From Doryteuthis pealeii (Eukaryota; Mollusca; Cephalopoda; Myopsida; Loliginidae): 64,000 nt of DNA. The position numbers and the translations under genes are program-made. Numbering within the stretch: position 1 is the first letter of the stretch; each line of letters begins with the position of its first letter. The stretch spans positions 90,918,508 through 90,982,507 of the forward strand of contig CM042152.1 in NCBI GenBank assembly GCA_023376005.1. The letters are read 5' to 3'. Below, piece by piece: positions 22,225 to 33,134 of this stretch. The notes beneath the pieces were generated by a model, which did not search any database, was not told the origin of the DNA, and saw nothing but the letters and a program-made list of their open reading frames with translations.

Positions 22225-22472
22225 GCCGGGTTAGCTCAGTCGGTAGAACGTTCGGCTAGAAACCACAAGGTTCCTAGTTCGATACCGGTCCCCGCCAACT
22301 CAGCGTATGAGTAGCACAGGGATCTGTGCGGTAAAGTAAGGAGCTGATGGTAGGTGTGGCGCTCCACCTCAGACGCTAAAACAATCTCCTTAGTCTAGCG
22401 CTATTGAAAAGGGGATAGACTCCCTCGCTGACTGGCTGATACCGACTTTAGGCCACCCAGTCGACTTTACTT
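22225..22472 (+). repeat. SINE-A, full-length reference copy
   Basis: Starts GCCGGGTTAGCTCAG. A box TAGCTCAGTCGG at 22232-22243 and B box GTTCGATACC at 22277-22286. The tRNA-like head is about 70 bp. The unique body follows, with tail GACTTTACTTTTA. It lacks a sound cloverleaf, so it is not a tRNA gene. Confidence 0.9.
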
Positions 22473-23030
22473 TTATATTTTAGTAGCTTTGATATCTATA
22501 GAATAATGAAGTAGGCAATTCGGTAATTATCAATTTTGCAAACTGCTGCCAGTGATTTAGATTCTCACTCGGTGCTCTATTACTAGAGCCTTGTGCCAGA
22601 CTAAGCCAAGATTACAAATACCTACCTGATTACCAGTTTGTACTATCAACCTTTTGACCTCACGTACAATGTCCTGATCCTATTTTTACTCGCAAGTATG
22701 TAAATGAGTATATCACCTCACCCGTTAAGGTGAGTACCTGTTGTGACATGTACACCCTTTGTTGGCGTTCACATGTACACCTCTCCGCCCGAATTCTTAC
22801 GAATACAAAGCGCTGAAAAAGTTCACGAAATTGGAGATCAGTACATAAGGACGGACATGTCCCTTCACAAAAGAAGTGAGCTAGCTTACTGATCAACCTG
22901 TTGACCCATGTATAATAGAAATATAAACACAGGTATTTTTATGTGTAGTTAAACTGTTCCCCTCCACCCATTTCCCCTATTTACCCCTTTCTTTCCGTGC
23001 ACACGTATATGTTGGTGAACGTTAGCGTAT
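22473..23030. other. No feature recognised
   Basis: Non-repetitive; the small frames have no known motif. Confidence 0.4.
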
Positions 23031-23039
23031 ATTGATTGT

Positions 23040-23402
23040 CATCTTACTGAACCCTGTCAAGGTTGTCGTTGGAGTAAACAGCTTTTAGCTGCACCCGTCT
23101 AGACAATTGGTTGGTTGGTTGTTTTGTTTTACGGCATATCAACCCGTTTGGGTCATTTAATGCCAAATCTAGTCCTTTTGATGAACAAAGGATTCAGGCT
23201 ATTAACAGTACCTGCTTTGCTTAAATATATATCTACCAAACCCCTCCACACGAGCAGGATGCGACACAAGGTCAATTTCTTAGGAGGAGTTTAACAGGTT
23301 TAAATTCAGAGTTTTCCTTCTCCTAGACTGGTTACCTAGCCAAGGTTAAAGGGCCCAGTCTGCTTTTGCTTAAATAGTCACCCAAATAAGTATTGAAGAG
23401 GC
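23040..23402 (-). repeat. SINE-C copy 1, split by a SINE-B
   Basis: The body (aaccctgtcaaggttgtcg ... ggcatatcaacccgtttggg) matches copy 2. The 5' part resumes after the SINE-B as 'tagtcacccaaataagtatt', the 5S-like C-box region. It is cut where copy 2 begins, giving a head-to-tail dimer. Confidence 0.75.
23228..23361 (-). repeat. SINE-B, 5'-truncated, nested in SINE-C
   Basis: Flanked by a 14-bp target duplication (GCTTTGCTTAAATA at 23214-23227; GCTTTTGCTTAAATA at 23362-23376). This is the signature of LINE-mediated retroposition. Confidence 0.8.
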
Positions 23403-23740
23403 TCATCTTACTGAACCCTATCAAGGTTGTCGTTGGGGTAAGCAGCTTTTAGCTGCACCCGTCTAGATATTGGTTGATTGGTTGGTTGTTTTATTTTACG
23501 GCATATCAACCCGTTTGGGTCATTTAATGCCAAATCTAGTCCTTTTGATAAACAAAGGGATTCAGGCTATTAACAGTATCAGCTGCTGCTTAACTAGTCA
23601 CCCATCTAAGTATTGAACAGGCTCATCGCCGCTTAACTTCGGTGATGTAGCGGGAACCGGTGCTTTCACTGTGATTTGATCGTAATTCGCCTGGACAATT
23701 AAATATAAATATGAGGGAATTATTTTAATCAGAGTTCAAA
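23402..23740 (-). repeat. SINE-C copy 2 (5S rRNA-derived SINE)
   Basis: On the minus strand, a 5S-like head (23592-23675) is followed by the conserved core GGCATTAAATGACCC and GGTTGATATGCC, then a tail through CAGCTAAAAGCTGC. 5S-headed SINEs are known in animals as a separate class from tRNA-headed SINEs. Confidence 0.75.
23592..23675 (-). other. 5S rRNA-like SINE head
   Basis: The minus strand shows CACCGGTTCCCG, CATCACCGAAGTTAAGC, GAGCCTG and TTAGATGGGTGAC in order. These match the A-box, intermediate and C-box regions of 5S rRNA. The 5' and 3' ends of a real 5S gene are absent, so it is a SINE promoter and not a 5S gene. Confidence 0.8.
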
Positions 23741-23890
23741 TCACACACAATCTTCTTCATTGACAATTGTGACGTAGCGGGAACCGGTGCTTTTCTGTAA
23801 TTTGATCGTAATCTGCCTAGACAAGTAAATACGAGGGAGTGATTTTAATCAAATCACACACAATCTTCTTCTTCATCGACAATTGTGACA
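23644..23890. repeat. Tandem duplication, about 120 bp
   Basis: The segment from 'tagcgggaaccggtgctt' to 'cacacaatcttcttcat' occurs twice in a row. The first half of the first unit is the start of the 5S-like head. Confidence 0.8.
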
Positions 23891-23934
23891 ATATATTTTG
23901 TCAATCTATCTGGTGTTAGAAATGACTGAAATTG

Positions 23935-23985
23935 TTACATAATCTATGCATAGATTATTGTCAACCCCCTGTATTTCTGAAAGGG
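23935..23985 (+). repeat. LTR-F terminal fragment
   Basis: About 50 bp starting TGTTACATAATCTATGC, then replaced by (TA)n. Confidence 0.7.
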
Positions 23986-24090
23986 ATATATATATATATA
24001 TATATAATATATATATATATAATATATTAATAATAATAATAAAATAAATATATAAAGGTTTACATATCTATTTATTTGGTGACAAAGGAA

Positions 24091-24138
24091 CATTCACGAC
24101 CATATTGGTTTCATGCGAGGCAATCGTCAGCTGAAGAT
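24091..24138 (-). ncRNA. Near-complete hammerhead motif
   Basis: The minus strand has CTGACGA, a TGC/GCA helix II, GAAA, a 3-bp helix III (ACC/GGT) around AATAT, and position 17 C. Helix I has 4 pairs (TTCA/TGAA) but a G-G mismatch at the junction. A T-T pair abuts helix II. Probably a decayed ribozyme; distinct in sequence from the 4.1-kb and 52.8-kb motifs. Confidence 0.5.
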
Positions 24139-25097
24139 GTTACAAATACATACATATATATATATATATGACGTTCTGACGCCTTTACAGGAATGCCCAC
24201 AGCGGGCTGTTTAACCTTCCTCTCTACCATTATCCACTCGTTTGGGTCCTCACATATACAAGATCTTGTGTCGAATTTGCCTTTGTAGGTGGGGAGGAGG
24301 TAGGTAAATTATTAGAAGCAAATAAATTCCATGTGTGAAACATTTTTTTGGCTTTTAACAACCGGGTGCCAATAAATCTACTGCCACTTATTTGTAACCA
24401 TTCTGTAATCGCCAAAAATAAGAGAAGCAAATCTTTTTTTTTTCTAAGAACTTCTCCCGCCCAGACCAGCGTTGGCGGCATTAGTAAATTCACTTTGTTC
24501 GGGACTGTTAGAAAAGCAGGGTTTCTTTTTGGCCATAATTCACATTTGTCGTTATCCTACCGTCGCCAGCGAGCTGCAAAAAGACCGGGATTCTTTTTGG
24601 CCGAGCCTCTTGGCTTTAAGCCTGTTCAAGATCATGGATCGATTGCCGGATATAAAGTCTTGGGCTATTTCGTATATATATTATTTGCCTGCGGTCTGGG
24701 TGTTTTGCGGGTCTGGGGTCGGCGAGATTGATTCGAAATCATCTCGCACTAAGTGGGGGAAGCGAGGTGTCGGAGATAAGGATGTTGAAATCAGACGTAG
24801 ACATGCAACCATAAATCATTATCGATCTGCGGTCAAAAATCAAAGAAGAAGTAAACAAACAAAAACTGGGCGAAGAAGATGGGTGGGTTGGGCTCTGAAA
24901 ACAGGAGTGGACAACACAAAGGATACAGCGAAGGAAAGTAATATATCCAGATTATTTGAATATCGCGGAGGTTTTACGTTGTCTACTGAACGGTTCCAAT
25001 TTCGTTTTGTGGGTTACCATTGATGAAGAATCGCTCTCTTATTATCAGCTTCGTATTTTCGCGGCTTTTATCAAAACGTTTTGGCATCTCTCCTCTT
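24139..25097 (+). other. Possible unassigned ORFs, no gene called
   Basis: A 183-residue frame (24472-25023) overlaps another (24348-24731). The product is mixed hydrophobic then basic (RRRHATINHYRSAVKNQRRS) and matches no family I know. There are no start-context or intron signals to choose a frame. A decayed retroelement or chance frame is as likely as a gene. Confidence 0.3.
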
Positions 25098-25098
25098 N
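25098..25098. other. Single ambiguous base (N)
   Basis: The only N in the window, 3 bases before the satellite block. It marks the left edge of an indel-rich stretch, as a gap-fill joint would. Confidence 0.9.
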
Positions 25099-25100
25099 TA

Positions 25101-26075
25101 AGCCCAGATCTTCCTATTATTTTTTATATATGATCATAAGCGACTTTGTTATTGTTTAATAGTATATCAAACTCTTGTGGGTTATTTAAGGCCAAATCTT
25201 CCTATTATTTTTTTTATATGATCATAAGCGACTTTGTTTATTGTTTAATAGTATATCAACTCTTGTGGGTTATTTAAGGCCAGATCTTCCTATTATTTTT
25301 TATATATGATCATAAGCGACTTTGTTATTGTTTAATAGTATATCAACTCTGTGGGTTATTTAAGGCCAAATCTTCTATTATTTTTTCTATATGATCATAA
25401 GCGACTTTGTTATTGTTAATAGTATATCAACTCTTGTGGGTTATTTAAGGCCAAATCTTCCTATTATTTTTTATATATGATCATAAGCGACTTTGTTATT
25501 GTTTAATAGTATATCAACTCTTGTGGGTTATTTAAGGCCAAATCTTCCTATTATTTTTTTCTATATGATCATAAGCGACTTTGTTATTGTTTAATGTATA
25601 TCAACTCTTTGTGGGTTATTTTAAGGCCAGATCTTCCTATTATTTTTTTATATGATCATAAGCGACTTTGTTATTGTTTAATAGTATATCAACTCTTGTG
25701 GGTTATTTAAGGCCAAATCTTCCTATTATTTTTTTCTATATGATCATAAGCGACTTTGTTATTGTTTATAGTATATCAACTCTGTGGGTTATTTAAGGCC
25801 AAATCTTCCTATTATTTTTTTCTATATGATCATAAGCGACTTTGTTATTGTTTAATAGTATATCAACTCTTGTGGGTTATTAGGCCAAATCTTCCTATTA
25901 TTTTTTCTCTATTGATCATAAGCGACTTTTGTTATTGTTTAATAGTATATCAACTCTTGTGGGTTTATTCTAAGGCCAGATCTTGTCTTTAGCTGTTTTA
26001 CTTTTGTGTATATGATTATAAGCGACTTGGTTATTGTTTAATGCATATCAACTCTTGTTGATTATTGATACCAGA
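25101..26075 (+). repeat. 87-bp satellite, block 1 (about 11 copies)
   Basis: The monomer contains GATCATAAGCGACTTTG, TAGTATATCAACTC and TGTGGGTTATTTAAGGCC. Copies vary in length by 1-4 bases. The last copies (after about 25970) are strongly diverged, as at a true array edge. The orientation is opposite to block 2. Confidence 0.9.
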
Positions 26076-26093
26076 TTGCTGTTAATATATACA

Positions 26094-26165
26094 TGTGTGT
26101 GGCTGTGTGAGTGTGTATGTGTATGTGTGTGTGTGTGTGGTGTGGTGGTGTGTGTGTGTGTGATT
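26094..26165. repeat. (TG)n microsatellite
   Basis: Interrupted TG tract after the satellite. Confidence 0.9.
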
Positions 26166-26399
26166 GTAAGCGACTAGTTTGTAGGTAAATATTTTTGTTT
26201 GATGTTTTGTTTTATGAACTGGTTAAAATCATTTTCATTAACTTCATGTGTATTAATAATTAGAGAAATAAATTAAATTATATAATTAAAAAAACTGATG
26301 GCTCACCCACAACCCCCAACCATCTCCTTCTCTTCATTTTTAATATAAATGGCGTTGAGTGTGTTTTTTTCCATAAGAGCCATTTATAGAATACGGTCG

Positions 26400-26614
26400 G
26401 GACTTAATCATCAAGTTTTCAAGAGTTTGACAATAACCAGCCGATTGGTAAGAGTGGCCTCTCCGACTTCAATTTGACCGATAAGGGTTGACCTGGATTG
26501 TTGGGGTGCATGTAACCACTTAGTAACTGGATCACGGATTGCTCAGTCATTCAGGATCCGGTCATCGGCATTATGGGTCGCCATCCATGGTTAAATAGTC
26601 GTCCCTATTAGAGG
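26400..26614 (+). repeat. Rep-D 3' fragment, diverged
   Basis: Shares 'ccagccgattgg', 'ggcctctccgac' and 'atgggtcgccatcca' with Rep-D. A SINE-A follows directly. Confidence 0.6.
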
Positions 26615-26616
26615 TG

Positions 26617-26862
26617 CGGGTAGCTCAGTCGGAAGAGCGTTCGGCTAGAAACCCACAAGGTTCCTAGTTCGATACCGTCCTCGCCAACTCAGCGTATGAG
26701 TAGCACATGGATATGTGCAGTAAAGTAAGGAGCTGATGGTAGGTGGGCGCTCCACCTCAGACGCTAAAAAATATTCCTTGGTCTAGCTCTAGTGAAAAGG
26801 GGATAGACTCCCTCGCTGCATGGCTGATACGACTTAGGCCGCCCCGACGACTTCTACTTATT
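26617..26862 (+). repeat. SINE-A with several small indels
   Basis: A box GTAGCTCAGTCGG and B box GTTCGATACC are present. Single-base gains and losses relative to 22225-22472 are frequent. Confidence 0.8.
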
Positions 26863-27227
26863 TACTTTTATTAGCGGGTCTTAATCCTCTGCTGAGGTGA
26901 AATCATCGTATTCTACGGTTGTTAAGTTTCTGACCGCCATCCTTGGCCATTGAAAAGGACTTAAAGTAAGTAAGTCCTGAGCTATAGAATCCTTTGTAAG
27001 TGAATAAGTCCTGGGTTATGTAATCCTACGTAGTGTCAAAAGTCCAGTGATATAATCCTATGTTCCGTCGTCCACGAAGGTTCAAAGCAATGTGTGTAGT
27101 ATGACCAGAACAGCCGTATAAAATAACAATATCAGCAGCAGAGTACTGCCAGTGATTGGCCAAGAAATTGGTCACATGATTATCGCCGAGTCTATAAAAT
27201 AAGATGGGCATTCTACGGTTTCAGTCC

Positions 27228-27487
27228 ATAGATAAAGTAGAAGTAAATGTCGTCGGTGTGGCCGAATATCGGTAATCAGCCATACAGCGAGGGAGTCTGT
27301 CCCCTTTTCACTAGCACAAGACAAGGAGATTATTTAGCATCTGAGGTGGAGCGCCACACTTAGCATCATCCCTTACTTTACTGCACAGATGCCTATGCTA
27401 CTCATACGCTGAGTTGGTGAGGCCGGTAATCGACAGAAACCTTGTGATTCCTAGCCGGACCCTCTACCGACTGAGCTAAACCGAATA
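27228..27487 (-). repeat. SINE-A
   Basis: Inverted copy with an indel-rich body, from the tail (gtaaatgtcgtcgg) to the head (ctctaccgactgagctaa). Confidence 0.8.
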
Positions 27488-27632
27488 AGACAGATCCTAA
27501 AATGTTGCCTGTTTTAATAGGGCTTAAAATTCAAATTACAGTTGTAGTCAGTATCAAATAAAAATAAAAATTTCTTAAAACATTTAATTAAATCTAATAA
27601 ATTTGCCGGATAATTAATATTTCTAAAACACT

Positions 27633-27636
<4 letters not shown>

Positions 27637-27675
<39 letters not shown>

Positions 27676-27711
27676 ATATATATATATAAATAGAGAGAGA
27701 GAGAGAGATAG

Positions 27712-27769
<58 letters not shown>

Positions 27770-27792
27770 AAGAGAGAGAGATAGATAGATGG
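27637..27792. repeat. (TA)n(GA)n microsatellites
   Basis: Two TA and two GA tracts alternate. Confidence 0.95.
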
Positions 27793-27920
27793 CATTATAT
27801 TTAAGATTTCAAAGAAAAAAAGTAGGTTATAGATTCAGAAACCCGAGACTTTCTTTTAAAGTTAAAGATTATAAAATCGTCTCAAATTAAAAGCCTTAGC
27901 TACGGAAGTTGAGAAGAAAA

Positions 27921-27926
<6 letters not shown>

Positions 27927-27986
<60 letters not shown>

Positions 27987-28015
27987 CTCCTCACACACAC
28001 ACACACACACATACA
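27927..28015. repeat. (TC)n(CA)n microsatellite
   Basis: Compound tract. Confidence 0.95.
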
Positions 28016-28375
28016 CAAACTAAAATGTATATGTGAAAGATATATAGCAAGGAATTTATAAAGTACTACTGAACATCTGGTTGATGTCGAAAACAACTTG
28101 ATCGGACAATTGTTCTTACATTACACGGCTTTATAAGACAATGTCGCCAAGTGGAATAAAATGTAGGCTAGTCGGAATTGACATTGAACAGTAATGTATG
28201 TGATTGTTCCACTAGCCAACGTTAGGGGTGTTCAGCACTTTAAGATAGGATCCCCATCTTTCATGGGTTCAGCTTCATCAAACACATAAGTCATAAACTG
28301 TTACCCGGTCGATATTTTGCTTGAGAGCAAAAAGTTTGCTACGAGCGATCTTCAGACACTTTATGCTAATAAGTT

Positions 28376-29000
28376 GATTTGGTTTGGTTTGGTTTGTTTT
28401 ACGGCATATCAACCTCAGTGGTCATTAATGCCGATAAAAGTTTGAAATAATCAACTCTTAAATGGCATAATACAATTTTTTTTATAATACATTTTCTATT
28501 AACCTATAGATAGCGGACCCTAACAGGTATACCACTTTTTCCAGGTCAGAGTTGGACCAGGGGAACATGGGGATGAAGGGGTGCTCTACAATCCCCAACC
28601 TCCAAAACTGGAACCTCCATCATCCAGATAGAGTTTAACGTAATTTCCAAGACAATGTAGACCCGTAGCCACCGCCTTCTAAGCACCCATATGATAAAAG
28701 GGGTTGGGCGCTTGTCATAAGGGCAATAAAGTGTTGGTGTAAAATCATATAGTGCTAGGGGCCTTTTGACGTGACAGCCGATTTGATCGGCAGGGGGCCT
28801 TCTCCGAACCGCGCCCGTCTAGCCCAAGATAGGGCCAACAGTGGAGTTATTGCTGTCATGAACTGCTGTCATCCACCTGGGCTCCTATCCTTAAGATCAA
28901 CGGGTCGCCACCCACGGCCAGCATGTGGCCCCATTGGGGAGTCGTTACCCCTCTGCAGAGGTGCAGTCGTGCATTCTAAGCATCCCGCTGACAAGGGCGG
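28376..29000 (+). repeat. Rep-D, full-length but indel-rich
   Basis: Collinear with 2604-3184. It carries many one-base insertions and deletions that the copies at 2.6 and 56.7 kb lack. Confidence 0.8.
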
Positions 29001-29189
29001 GCTAATAAGTTGAACTAAAACCAATTTGAAATTCAAAATTCATTAATCGAACATCTCTCTCAGTATTATTGATGATTTGAATAATTATTTGTTATCTGAA
29101 ATGTTTATTGCATTTTCAATTCTTTCAACTGCAAGTCTCTTAAGAACTTCCAGATGTTCCCTTTATGATAGTACGATGTTGACGGGCAT

Positions 29190-29715
29190 TACAGCAATGA
29201 AATCTAATTATTATTATAGATTCTGCTTAATTAAATGGGGGTGGCTCAGTCGTAGAGCGTTCGCTAGACACCACAAGGTTCCTATTCGACTACGGCCCTG
29301 CCCCTGCTAGACGTATGAGTAGCACATGTGTGATCCGGCTACAGCAAATGAAATCTAATTATTATTATAGATCTTGCTTTAAATGGGGGCTAGCTCAGTC
29401 GCTAGAGCGTTCGGTTAGAAACCACAAGGTTGCCTACTTCGATAACCGGCCCTCGCCAACTCAGCGTAATGAGTAGCCATGCTGATGGCTACAGCAATGA
29501 AATCTAATTATATTATAGATTCTGCTATCAAATGGGGGCTAGCTCGTCGTAGAGCGCGTTCGTGACTAGGAAACCACAAGGTTCCTACTCGATACCGGCC
29601 CCTCGCCAACTCAGCCGTATGAGGTAGCACAGGAATCTGTGCGGTGCAAGTAAAGTTGGCTGGTGGTAGGTGTGGCGCCTCCACCTCAGATGCTAACATA
29701 ATCTCCTTGGTCTCT
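29190..29715 (+). repeat. Three tandem partial SINE-A copies
   Basis: Each unit has 'atgaaatctaatta', 'tagattctgct'-like leader and then 'aatgggggctagctcag' and a SINE-A head. Only the last runs into the SINE body. The period is about 135-150 bp. Units are indel-rich. Confidence 0.75.
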
Positions 29716-30127
29716 CAGACTCGAAGTGATCTGCCACACGAACAAAAACTGCGTGTTTTTCCACCATTTTTTTTTTTTTGTTGTGTGATATCTCTTCCGG
29801 TTTTTTTTATTTTTTGTAGTTTGTTTTTTCAATTTTGTTTTTTGCTTTAAATTAAAAATTTTTCTGGTCTCAATCGGTCTTCTCAGTTAATCTTTTTTCT
29901 TTTCCTTTCGTCTCCTGATTCCGCGCTTTTTTCGTGTTCCTCTCCACTCCACATCCGTTTCTCACCTCTCAATTATTACGTTTTCAAACCTTTCATGCGT
30001 CCAACTATAAAAGAAAAAAAAGATAAAGCCCGGTTTTATTCAGATTCCTAACATGCAAATGGACCTATTTTTTCTGGCGAAACAACTAAAAAGACCAACA
30101 GTGTATGAGTAATTTTAAAATCTTTTT
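29716..30127. other. No gene; T-rich
   Basis: Poly-T runs near 29767-29850. Nothing else recognised. Confidence 0.5.
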
Positions 30128-31710
30128 TTGTCTTTTAGAGTTGATAAAATTCTTTTCTTCTCTTCTTGCTATCTTCCTTCTTCTTACTTCTTCTTCTTTC
30201 TTCTTCTTCTTCTTCTTTCTCGTTTCTCTCCTTCTTCTTCTTTCTTCTTCTTCTTCTCTCTTCTTCTTCTTTCTTCTTTCTATCTCCACCTGCTTTCTTC
30301 TCCTTCTCCTTTTCTTCTTCTCTTCTTTCTTCTTCTTCTCTTCTTCTCAATCTCACCGTGCTTCTTCTCCTTCTCTTCTCTCTCTCTCATTCTTCTTCTT
30401 CTTTTCTTCTTCTTACTGCTAACTTATTCTTCTTCTCTTCTCTCTGTCCTGCTTCTTCCTCCTCTCATCCCGTTCTCTGACTTCTTTTTTCTCCTCCTTC
30501 TCCATCTATCAGCACCTAGCTATTACTTCCTTTTCTCTCTCTTCCTATTCTTCTCCTCGTCCTTCTTCCTTCTCTCACTGCTTCTTCTGTCTTCTTCCTT
30601 CTCTCCTTCTTCTTCTCCTAACATCACAGACGCTCTTGCTGTCTTTTACTTGCCTTCTTTGTCCTTTTCTGCGCATCCTTTCTGTCGTTCTTCTTGCTTC
30701 TTCTTCTTCTTTCCTTCCATTCCCTGTTCTTCTTACTTTCGCTCGCCTTGACTTTCTCTTCTGTTACTTCTTCTCACTTGCTGATAGCTAGCGCTTCTTC
30801 TTGTTCTATGCTTACCTACTCTGTTACTTTGCTTCTCTCGTGCTCTTTATCCATCTCTAGATGGAGAGCGGAGCTCTTGAACGATCTCTCTTCTTCTTCT
30901 TCTCTTCTTCTTTCTTCTATCTTCTATCTCCACCTGTTCTTTTCCTTCCGCATCCTTCTTATTACTTATCTCTCTTCTTCTTCTTCTCCTACCTCTATCT
31001 CCACCTCTCACTTCCAGCCTCCTTCTTTTTCTTTCTTCTTTTGCTTTCTTCCTTCTTACTTCTTCCTTCTTCTTCTTAAACTATTCTCCAGCGTTCTTCC
31101 ATATCTCATGTTCTTTGCTCCTTGATCACTTCTTCTCTCTTCTCTTCTTCTTTTCTTTCTTCTTCTTCTTCCTTACTCCACTCTTCTTCTTTCCTTCTCT
31201 CTATCTCCTCCCTTCTTCTTTCTCTATCGCTTCTTCTACTCACCCACTTCTGGACTTCTTTTCATCTTCTCCTTCTTCCTTAAGTCTTGAACGTTAGCTG
31301 TAACTTCTCCTTCCTCCCTCTTCCTTCTCGCATGTTCTTCTGGTCCTATCTCCTACTAATCTTCATCATTTCTTCTCTCTCATCTTCTGTAGCTCCTTAT
31401 CTTCTTCTTCTCTTCTTCTGACTTCTTCTTCTTCTTCTTCTTATTCTTCTTTTTCTTTCTTCTAACTCACTTCATTTTCTTTTCCTTCTTCTTCCCAACT
31501 CTTCTCGCTTCTTCCATCGTTCCTTCTCTTCTCACTGTCTTCTCTTCTTCTCTTCTCTTCTGCTCTTTCTTCCTATACCGATCTTCTTCTTTCTTTCTTC
31601 TTTTCTATCTCTACACCGTTCTTTCTTCTTTCTTCCTCCCTCCTTCTTCTCCTCCTCCTCTCTGACGGCTACTTCTTCTTCTTCTTCTTTCTTCTTCTCC
31701 TACCTCTTAC
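30128..31710 (+). repeat. Degenerate (TTC)n tract, about 1.6 kb
   Basis: Almost pure pyrimidine on the plus strand, built of TTC/TCT with interruptions such as 'tatctccacctg' recurring at about 30280, 30920 and 30990. The long Ser/Phe/Leu frames in it are artefacts. Confidence 0.9.
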
Positions 31711-32158
31711 AGCAAAAGGGTCAAATGTTACTTATGGTATGACCGACACAAGAAATTAGATCATGACACCGAATTAAGATACATAATCTATAAAGGAAAA
31801 ATTCGACTCAGTATTTACAATTTCTCTAAAAAGCGAAACATGTTGTTTATCATTGCTGGTAATTATAAAATGCATTGCCACAGGTATGCACTAAATCCTA
31901 ACAACGGTAATTGTCAATATGAAAATAGTAAATCTGCATAACAGAAAAGGAAGATTTAGCAATATATTTTTTATTTATCATCTCAGTTAATGTAATATCT
32001 TCTTTCAAAAAATTAATTGGGTTTTCTCTTTAAAATCTTAATTTAAATTTAAATGACATGCGAGCAGGATCTACGGGACCTTTTCAAAAAAACATTTCTG
32101 TTCGGACTATTAGTCCATGTAATAAATATACTTTTCATAATCTATAGTCGTTGGCGGG
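31711..32158. other. No feature recognised
   Basis: AT-rich, non-repetitive. Confidence 0.4.
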
Positions 32159-32260
32159 ACACACACACACACATGACTAGTACCACACAACACACACAAT
32201 ATATAATATATATATATATATATATAGATGAGAGAGAGAGAGAGATGCGAGAGAGAGAGA
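32159..32260. repeat. (CA)n, (TA)n, (GA)n microsatellites
   Basis: Three short tracts in series. Confidence 0.9.
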
Positions 32261-32715
32261 ATCCAAAAGCCAGAGAAGAAATCTTCCTTACGACACAAGA
32301 GTTTTATTTTAAAACACCTGTCGCAGTTTTGAGAGCCATGTATGTCTTATGTTAGATCACAGAGCAAATATTAAGTTAAAAGAAATAACAAAAGATTGCG
32401 TATTTAGTTTGTCTATTTCAGGGAGCTTAGACAAAAAAGCATCTGTTTTCAACTGCCTTTAAAAGTAATCAAGAATTCATTCATTCGCATCTGATGGTCG
32501 GAGGCAGTTACCAACTTTGTCCTAAGCTCCCGAATAGACTATAACGCTAAATCTCTAAGTCTTTTTTATTTCTTTAACTATATAATTATATATAATATAT
32601 TTATATATATAGTATCGAATGCACTGTTGAATAAATTGTGCATAGCGAGTTTAGTGATTCCAGTTAATTGTGTGAAATTAAAATTGCTAGTGGCCCAAAA
32701 TTTAGGCCCATGCAT
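32261..32715. other. No feature recognised
   Basis: AT-rich, with a short TA-rich run near 32580-32612. Confidence 0.4.
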
Positions 32716-33128
32716 ATTATTAATATATATATATATATATTACATTAATAGAGAGAGAAGAGAGAGAGAGAGAGTAGAGAGAGAGGGAAGACGGTGAGAG
32801 AGGGGGAGCATAGGGAGAAAAGAGAGAGATAAAATAAGATAGGGCAGACTAAGAAGATTAGACTAGAGAGATAGATAGATAAATAGATGATCATTGGCCG
32901 ATAAGATAAGATAGATAGATAGATAGATTAAACCAGACTGTAAAGTAGATTAGCATATAGATAGTTATGGCAATAAATAGAGTAATAGATAGATAACAAG
33001 ACTAAGTGAGGGAGAAAGCCAGAACTAGAAGATAAACGCATAAGATAAATTAGATAGATATGGCCGTAACTAAGATAGATAATAAGAGATAAGATAGATA
33101 TGGCCAGACTAGATAAGATGAGTAAGAT
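32716..33128. repeat. (TA)n, degenerate (GA)n and (GATA)n
   Basis: GATA units with frequent interruptions, including TGGCC and TGGCCAGACT pieces, lead straight into satellite block 2. Confidence 0.85.
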
Positions 33129-33134
33129 TGTGGC

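Noticed and set aside
22225..22300. Functional tRNA gene
   Set aside because: A and B boxes fit but the head does not close into a sound cloverleaf and continues into a repeated SINE body found about eleven times.
23592..23675. 5S rRNA gene
   Set aside because: Both ends of 5S are missing and the head is fused to a SINE body.
24472..25023. 183-residue open frame as a host gene
   Set aside because: Overlapping frames, no recognised motif, no supporting start or splice signals; kept only as an unassigned region.
30128..30751. Long Ser/Phe/Leu-rich open frame
   Set aside because: It is a by-product of the TTC tract; all six frames lack stops for composition reasons.
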